Origin: Chitinilyticum litopenaei DSM 21440
Lineage (GTDB): Bacteria; Pseudomonadota; Gammaproteobacteria; Burkholderiales; Chitinibacteraceae
Length of the DNA: 64,000 bases
Direction of reading: 5' to 3'
Assembly (NCBI RefSeq): GCF_000428145.1
Contig: NZ_ATZJ01000016.1
Location: forward strand, 12,294-76,293
Part shown: positions 59,288 through 64,000 of the stretch, one piece after another
Position numbering within the stretch: the stretch's first letter is position 1
Layout of the letters: the number at the start of each line of letters is the position of its first letter
Notes under the pieces: model-generated
What the model was told of the DNA's origin: nothing
Database searches by the model: none
The model's input: the letters and a program-made list of their open reading frames with translations, nothing else
Position numbers and translations under genes: made by a program

Positions 59288-59427
59288 TTGCGACCCAACC
59301 CGGACGACCCGGGCAAAACCCGGCGCAGTCTGGCTCTGGCAAATCAGCAATCAGCGTTTTTTTGCTTGCCGGTCTTTTCTTTCCGGCTTTGCCGGACAGC
59401 GCCCTGCAGGCTGTCGAGAACAGCCTG

Positions 59428-59841
59428 CTAATCGGGTGTCGCCGCTCCTCTGGCGCGCCATTCCCACAACAGCCATACCCGCCACTGCCGCAGCAGGTCC
59501 GGCGCGGCGCTGTCTGGCCAGAGCACGAGCCGCAGGCTGCCGCGCTGGTCACGCAGGCTGAGGACGATCAGCCCGGCCAGGACGCGACTGTCGGGCTGGA
59601 TGCTCAGGGTGCGCGCAGCGGTTCCGGCGGCGTGTACCAGCACGCCATCGGGCGTCATGGCCAGCGCGCGCCAGCCGGTGCGCCAGGGCCGGCACAGCCA
59701 GCCATGCAGCAGCAGACCTAGGCTCGCCGTGATGGCCAGCCAGACGGGCAGCACGCTGCAGCCGAGCAGGGCAAGTGCGTGGCTGGCCAGCCACACGCCG
59801 CGCTCCCAGCGCGACGCACGGCGGTGCAGCTCGGGCAGCAT
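59428..59841 (-). CDS. YgfX/CptA-like small membrane protein
   Basis: 137 aa. Two hydrophobic segments near the N-terminus (ASHALALLGCSVLPVWLAITASLGLLLHGWL) are followed by a soluble beta-rich part with ALAMTPDGVLVH and LRLVLWPDSAAPDLLRQWRVWLLW. This matches the YgfX family, whose E. coli member is described as the toxin of an unusual type IV pair or as linked to succinate dehydrogenase assembly. The usual partner sdhE is not adjacent. Its ATG overlaps the stop of the SIMPL gene by one base (TAATG). Confidence 0.7.
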   Translation of the reverse strand: MLPELHRRASRWERGVWLASHALALLGCSVLPVWLAITASLGLLLHGWLCRPWRTGWRALAMTPDGVLVHAAGTAARTLSIQPDSRVLAGLIVLSLRDQRGSLRLVLWPDSAAPDLLRQWRVWLLWEWRARGAATPD

Positions 59842-60542
59842 TACTCGATCTGGATGGCGCCGGAAACCTGCACGCTCAGGCGCGATTCACCCGATTCCAG
59901 CGGCGGCGCGGCTTCGGCCGCCATGCCGACGGCCATCGCCTTGCGGGCATAGGGCATGGGCGGAGGCATGCCGCCGGTATTCACATTCACATGCAGGAGC
60001 TTCCAGCCCTGACCTTGCAGCTGCTTTTGCAGCAGCGCCGCACGCTGGCGGAACTGGCGCAAGCCCTCTTCGATCAGCAGGTCTTCGGTCTTGCTGCGGC
60101 GCTCGTCCGACACGCTGTAATTGACCGATTCCAGCTGCAGCGACAAACCGCTGCCTTGCGGTTTTTGCAGCTCGCCGATCAGCTTCGAGAGCGCGGCAAA
60201 ATCGCGCGAGGCGACACGCAGCTCCCCCCGGCTGCGCCAGCCGTCCTGCTTGCCGGTCTTGTTGTTGTATTGCGGGTAGGTGCTGTAGCCGGTGCCTTTC
60301 GACTGCACCTCGCTGACCTGCTGCACGCGCTTGAGCGCCTGCGCCAGCGTCTGGTTGATGCGTTCGGCCAGCTTGCCGGGATCGGTATCGCTGCTTTCGA
60401 CGAACAGCACGGCCATGGCAAGATCATTTTCAACCGCCTGCACGGCGGTCGTTTCGAAATTGACCACGTTGAACAGCGGCGCTTCGGCGGCAATGGCCGG
60501 CGCGGCAAGGCACAGGGTCAGAGCCAGTGCGGAGAGCTTCAT
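59841..60542 (-). CDS. SIMPL-domain (DUF541) periplasmic protein
   Basis: 233 aa from the ATG at 60542, which gives a signal peptide (MKLSALALTLCLAAPAIAA) and has GAGGAA 6 nt upstream. The mature part is a SIMPL/DUF541 domain: FNVVNFETTAVQAVENDLAMAVLFVE, KLAERINQTLAQALKRV, GYSTYPQYNNKTGK and a C-terminal strand SRLSVQVSGAIQIE. These periplasmic proteins are often induced by oxidative or envelope stress. It is the middle gene of a three-gene minus-strand run. Confidence 0.85.
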   Translation of the reverse strand: MKLSALALTLCLAAPAIAAEAPLFNVVNFETTAVQAVENDLAMAVLFVESSDTDPGKLAERINQTLAQALKRVQQVSEVQSKGTGYSTYPQYNNKTGKQDGWRSRGELRVASRDFAALSKLIGELQKPQGSGLSLQLESVNYSVSDERRSKTEDLLIEEGLRQFRQRAALLQKQLQGQGWKLLHVNVNTGGMPPPMPYARKAMAVGMAAEAAPPLESGESRLSVQVSGAIQIE

Positions 60543-60552
60543 GGGCATTTCC

Positions 60553-60912
60553 TCAGTGGTAGGCGTGATCGGACGGGGTATTGTGGATTTCGTCGGAAAC
60601 GGCATCCATGACACCGAGATGGATTTCGATGTCAAACCATTCCCAGAACAGCTTCAGTGAACGTTTTTCCGGCCACAGGCTTTCGTCGCTGACCCAGGAG
60701 GCCAGCTCCATTTCAAAGAGCTTGTCGGCAATGTCGTCGATATAGGCAATGCCGTCTTCGGGTTCGCTGGCTTCCGGAATCAGCACCACGGTGCAATCGC
60801 TGCGCACCTCGTCCAGCGACAGGATGACATCGTTGCCGGGCAACTGGTTCAGCCAGTCCAGGAAAGCCTGCTTGGGGCGGATGATGGCGGCGGAACGGTC
60901 GACAATGAACAT
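60553..60912 (-). CDS. Conserved protein of unknown function
   Basis: 119 aa, acidic and soluble, starting MFIVDRSAAIIRPKQAFLDWLNQLPG. The pattern occurs as a hypothetical protein in other betaproteobacteria. The composition is rich in Asp/Glu/Trp (WVSDESLWPEKRSLKLFWEWFDIE), and it ends SDHAYH. No catalytic motif is apparent. It is 10 bp upstream of the SIMPL gene and 97 bp from the divergent gene at 61010. Confidence 0.75.
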   Translation of the reverse strand: MFIVDRSAAIIRPKQAFLDWLNQLPGNDVILSLDEVRSDCTVVLIPEASEPEDGIAYIDDIADKLFEMELASWVSDESLWPEKRSLKLFWEWFDIEIHLGVMDAVSDEIHNTPSDHAYH

Positions 60913-61009
60913 GGGTTTCTTTCTCCGGTAAAATCTGCCTGCGATACTAGCAGCTGGCGCCATGGCGCGCAGGCAATCATCAATCATCCTTGCAGAACGG
61001 CATGTCAGC

Positions 61010-61348
61010 ATGACGACAAATACCAGCACTACCTCACTGCAAACGGTGAACTGGCGCGCGGCAATCATGCTGCCGGGCAATCCGCAGCCCCTGCACGGCC
61101 GCATTACGGGCGCCAGCGAGCAGCAACTGGTTGGCCTGTTTCCGGTCAGCGTGCCGGTGAAAGACTGCCGGCTGTATCTCGACCTGCTCGATCCCGAGCG
61201 CAAGACACATTGCTATGTGGATTGCCGGGTGAAGATCACCACGCAGACGCTGGTGGGTCAGATCAGCCAGTTTCGCGTTTTCATGCAAATCGTCGAGCTG
61301 CAGGACGAGCAGCGACGCTTTCTGCTGGCCCGCCTGCCGCGCCACTGA
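61010..61348 (+). CDS. Small protein of unknown function, possibly PilZ-like
   Basis: 112 aa, mainly predicted beta-strands (AIMLPGNPQPLHGRITGAS, KDCRLYLDLLDPER, HCYVDCRVKITTQTLVGQISQFRVFMQIVEL). The layout resembles a single beta-barrel such as PilZ, but the PilZ signatures (RxxxR and D/NxSxxG) are not clear, so I make no functional call. The ATG at 61010 is preferred over 60962 because it begins after the divergent promoter region. It is a single gene, convergent with rnr. Confidence 0.6.
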   Translation: MTTNTSTTSLQTVNWRAAIMLPGNPQPLHGRITGASEQQLVGLFPVSVPVKDCRLYLDLLDPERKTHCYVDCRVKITTQTLVGQISQFRVFMQIVELQDEQRRFLLARLPRH

Positions 61349-61472
61349 AACGACCTGGCTGGACTGGCGGTGCCGGGCCGGCGCAAACACGGATACGGCT
61401 CCTGAACGGCAATCAGGCGCCCGGTCGGACGCCTGATGCCATGCCGGGCACTGCCCTATTTGCTTCGGAGCT

Positions 61473-63842
61473 TCAGCGCTTGCCGCCACGGCGGCGCGCG
61501 GTGGTGCCTGCGGCCTTCTCGCGGGGCGCACTGCTGCGCGTCCTTGCGGATCGCTCGCCCTCGCGCGGCCTGATTGCTGCATCCAGCTGGGCCGGGCGCT
61601 CTTCGACCAGCACGAAATCGATCTTGCTCGTTTCCAGATCGACGCGCACGACCTTGATCTTGACGCGGTCGGTCATGCGGTAGACGCGGCCGCTGCGCTC
61701 GCCGCGCAGTTCGCGCCGCGCTTCGTCGAAATGGAAATAATCGGCGCCCAGCTCGGACACGTGCACCAGCCCCTCGACATAGACATTGTCGAGCAGCACG
61801 AACATGCCAAAGCTGGTCACGGCGGACACCACACCCTCGAAGACCTCGCCCACCTTGTCCTGCATGTAGAAGCACTTCAGCCAATTGGCGACGTCGCGGC
61901 TGGCATCGTCCGCGCGGCGCTCGGTCAGCGAGCACTGGATGCCCAGTGCCTCCCATTTCATCGCCGGCTTGTATTTCTTGCCAGCCAGCACCGCCTTGAT
62001 GGCGCGATGCACGAGCAGATCGGGATAACGGCGGATCGGTGAGGTGAAATGCGCGTAGGCCTCATAGCTCAGGCCGAAGTGGCCGGCATTGGCCGGCGTG
62101 TACACAGCCTGCTGCAGGCTGCGCAGCAGCATGGTTTGCAGCAGCTCGGCATCGGGGCGCAGCTTGATTTTCTGCAGCAGCTCGGCGTAATCGCCGGCCT
62201 GCGGGTCTTCATCACCGCCCAGCGTCAGCCCGCAGGTACGCAGGTATTCACGCAGATAGGCGAGCTTTTCCGGGGTCGGGCCTTCATGCACACGGAAAAG
62301 CACCGGGTGCTCATTCTTGATCAGGAAGTCCGCCGCAGACACATTGGCCGCCAGCATGCATTCCTCGATGAGCTTGTGCGCGTCGTTGCGCACGACCGGC
62401 ACGATTTCGCGGATTTTGCCGTTGTCATCGAAGCGCATTTCGGTTTCGGTCGTCTCGAAATCGATGGCGCCACGCACGGAACGGGCCCTGGCAAACGTCT
62501 GGAAGAGCGCGTAGAGATCCTGCAGATGTGGCAGCAGCTTCTTCTCGGCCTTGCTGGCATCGCTGTCATTCTGCAGCAGCGACCAGACACGCGTGTAGGT
62601 GAAGCGCATTTTCGACTGCATCACCGCCGGGTAGAAGCGGTATTTCTTGATTTCGCCCTTGGCCGACACCTTCATGTCGCAGACCATGCACAGGCGTTCG
62701 ACATCCGGATTGAGCGAGCAGATGCCGTTGGAGAGCTGCTCGGGCAGCATCGGAATGACGCGGCGCGGGAAATACACCGAATTGCCGCGCTCGATCGAGG
62801 TGTGATCCAGCGCATCGCCGGGCTGTACGTAATGGCTGACGTCGGCAATGGCCACGACCAGCCGCCAGCCCTTGCCGGATTTTTCGGCATACACGGCATC
62901 ATCGAAATCGCGGGCCGTCTCGCCATCGATGGTCACCAGCGGCAGCTCGCGCAGGTCCTCGCGCTCGACCGTGCCATGCACGGCCTTCCAGTCGCTTTTC
63001 TTGACCTTGGCCGGCGTTTTTTCCGCCTGCGCCAGCGCTTCGTCGCTGAACACGTACGGCAGATTGTGCTTTCTGAGCGCGATTTCGATTTCCATGCCCG
63101 GATCGGCATAGTTGCCCAGAATCTCGATCACCCGGCCGACCGGCTGCGTGTAGCGCGCCGGCTGGGTAAGCAGCTCGATCATCACCACCTGGCCCACCGT
63201 CGCCCCCAGCGAGCCCTTGGGTTCGATCAGGATTTCATGGCTGATGCGCTTGTCTTCGGCGGTGACATAGAAAATGCCGCGCTCGGCACGAAAGCGCCCG
63301 ACCAGCTTCGAATTGACGTGCTCCAGCACTTCGACGATCGCACCTTCGCGGCGGCCACGGCGGTCCACGCCGATCTGGCGGGCCAGCACGCGATCACCGT
63401 GCAGCACCTTGGCCATTTCCTTGGGGCCGAGAAAGAGGTCTTCGCTGCCATCATCCGGCTGCAGGAATCCGAAACCGTCGGCGTGGCCCAGCACCTTGCC
63501 GGCGATCAGGTCGATCTTGGCCGGCAGGCACAGCGCGCCCTTGCGGTTGATCATCAGCTGGCCTTCACGCTCCATGGCGCGCAGGCGCCGCTCGAACGGC
63601 AGGCCTTCTTCTTCATTGATGCCCAGCTGGCGGGCCAGGTCTTCGACAAACAGCGGTGCCCCGGCGGCTTCCAGCAGTTGCAGCAGGTATTCGCGGGACG
63701 GCAGGGGATTTTCGTAGCGCTCGCGCTCGCGTTCGAGGAAAGGGTCCTGAGCACGCAAGGCATTGATTTTACGACTGCGGCGCCGGGCTGGCGCGGTCGT
63801 GGCGGGAGTTTCGGTAAAATTCTTTTCTTTTTTGATTGACAT
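61473..63842 (-). CDS. rnr: Ribonuclease R
   Basis: 3'-5' exoribonuclease acting on structured RNA, including rRNA and mRNA decay; 789 aa from the ATG at 63842 (MSIKKEKNF). A basic N-terminus and a winged-helix region (SREYLLQLLEAAGAPLFVEDLARQLGI) are followed by two cold-shock domains, the RNB catalytic domain (TIDGETARDFDDAVYA with the metal-binding Asp cluster) and a C-terminal S1 domain (GEVFEGVVSAVTSFGMFVLL). The tail is Lys/Arg-rich (residues about 745-789). It is divergent from the tRNA-Leu gene, 81 bp away. Confidence 0.95.
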   Translation of the reverse strand: MSIKKEKNFTETPATTAPARRRSRKINALRAQDPFLERERERYENPLPSREYLLQLLEAAGAPLFVEDLARQLGINEEEGLPFERRLRAMEREGQLMINRKGALCLPAKIDLIAGKVLGHADGFGFLQPDDGSEDLFLGPKEMAKVLHGDRVLARQIGVDRRGRREGAIVEVLEHVNSKLVGRFRAERGIFYVTAEDKRISHEILIEPKGSLGATVGQVVMIELLTQPARYTQPVGRVIEILGNYADPGMEIEIALRKHNLPYVFSDEALAQAEKTPAKVKKSDWKAVHGTVEREDLRELPLVTIDGETARDFDDAVYAEKSGKGWRLVVAIADVSHYVQPGDALDHTSIERGNSVYFPRRVIPMLPEQLSNGICSLNPDVERLCMVCDMKVSAKGEIKKYRFYPAVMQSKMRFTYTRVWSLLQNDSDASKAEKKLLPHLQDLYALFQTFARARSVRGAIDFETTETEMRFDDNGKIREIVPVVRNDAHKLIEECMLAANVSAADFLIKNEHPVLFRVHEGPTPEKLAYLREYLRTCGLTLGGDEDPQAGDYAELLQKIKLRPDAELLQTMLLRSLQQAVYTPANAGHFGLSYEAYAHFTSPIRRYPDLLVHRAIKAVLAGKKYKPAMKWEALGIQCSLTERRADDASRDVANWLKCFYMQDKVGEVFEGVVSAVTSFGMFVLLDNVYVEGLVHVSELGADYFHFDEARRELRGERSGRVYRMTDRVKIKVVRVDLETSKIDFVLVEERPAQLDAAIRPREGERSARTRSSAPREKAAGTTARRRGGKR

Positions 63843-63923
63843 CGTCTCTGCTTTTCTCAATAATTCGCGTCCTCTAAGCAATGCACTGCAGGACGCGCAA
63901 GCGAATTGTAGCGTACTTGAAGA

Positions 63924-64000
63924 GCCCAGGTGGCGGAATTGGTAGACGCACTAGGTTCAGGTCCTAGCGCTCGCAAGGGCGTGGAAGTTCGAGTCTTCTC
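63924..64000 (+). tRNA. tRNA-Leu (CAG), cut by the window end
   Basis: Acceptor strand GCCCAGG, D-arm GGCGGAATTGGTAGACGC, anticodon stem CTAGG/CCTAG around TTCAGGT (anticodon CAG), a long class II variable arm (GCGCTCGCAAGGGCGT) and the T-arm (TTCGAGTC). The 3' acceptor strand lies beyond base 64000. Confidence 0.95.

Noticed and set aside
1..64000. CRISPR array, prophage or toxin-antitoxin/defence island
   Set aside because: No direct-repeat/spacer pattern, integrase-flanked block or known defence gene was seen. The YgfX-like protein at 59428-59841 lacks its usual partner next to it.

Overview
The window is 64 kb of a high-GC (roughly 62-64 % by eye) proteobacterial chromosome, most likely a betaproteobacterium. 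The evidence is the surE-pcm-nlpD-rpoS order, a type I PHA synthase followed by a thiolase, AcnB, RNase R next to tRNA-Leu, dnaE, coaBC-dut and a complete kdpFABCDE set. I cannot name the genus; Neisseriales or Burkholderiales are both possible. No prophage, CRISPR array or defence island is visible. The accessory content is small mobile DNA and dispersed repeats.

Layout. 0-2.7 kb: end of a sensor kinase and a REC-DUF3369-GGDEF-EAL regulator. 2.8-5.6 kb: pgk and cysS. 5.8-8.8 kb: phaC and phaA (minus strand). 9.0-13.9 kb: PBP7-type endopeptidase, a YjfB-like small protein and dnaE. 13.96-15.3 kb: a MITE with an IS481-type element inserted at its edge, just upstream of acylphosphatase. 15.8-20.3 kb: hydrolase, then rpoS, nlpD, pcm and surE. 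20.3-29.5 kb: DMT transporter, secreted protein, Rieske oxygenase, DUF1203 protein, acnB, divergent LysR regulator and a DUF945 protein. 30.0-31.5 kb: arsenate reductase and ACR3 arsenite exporter without arsR. 31.8-35.0 kb: orphan flagellin, YkgJ-like protein, Tim44-domain protein and a LysM/LytM lipoprotein. 35.1-39.3 kb (minus): coaBC, dut, an unknown gene, an L7/L12-like membrane protein and an AraC-GyrI regulator. 39.6-46.5 kb: radC, an EF-hand-type protein, a branched-chain amino acid binding protein and putA. 46.6-49.9 kb: msrB, hydrolase, a small conserved protein, a gdx/sugE-like gene broken by a second MITE copy, and a class I amidotransferase. 50.3-59.2 kb: kdp operon. 59.4-64 kb: YgfX-like, SIMPL and conserved small proteins, RNase R and a tRNA-Leu(CAG) cut by the window end.

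The most notable signal is not a gene. A 49-bp palindromic repeat (two 18-nt arms around a 13-nt loop, consensus GGGTATATGGCTGCAGCC-N13-GGCTGCAGCCATATACCC) occurs about 14 times, always between genes and always 49 bp long. One copy appears to supply the ribosome binding site of dut. The second notable system is a ~265-280 bp MITE with a strong snap-back right half. One copy interrupts the guanidinium-exporter-like gene. The other carries an IS481-type element inserted into the CTAG at its own target duplication, and that target also provides the transposase stop codon. The kdp operon is also unusual: it has a small membrane ORF before kdpF, a KdpE-like box upstream, an imperfect duplication of the kdpB 5' end, and several different repeat families in the kdpB-kdpC and kdpC-kdpD gaps.
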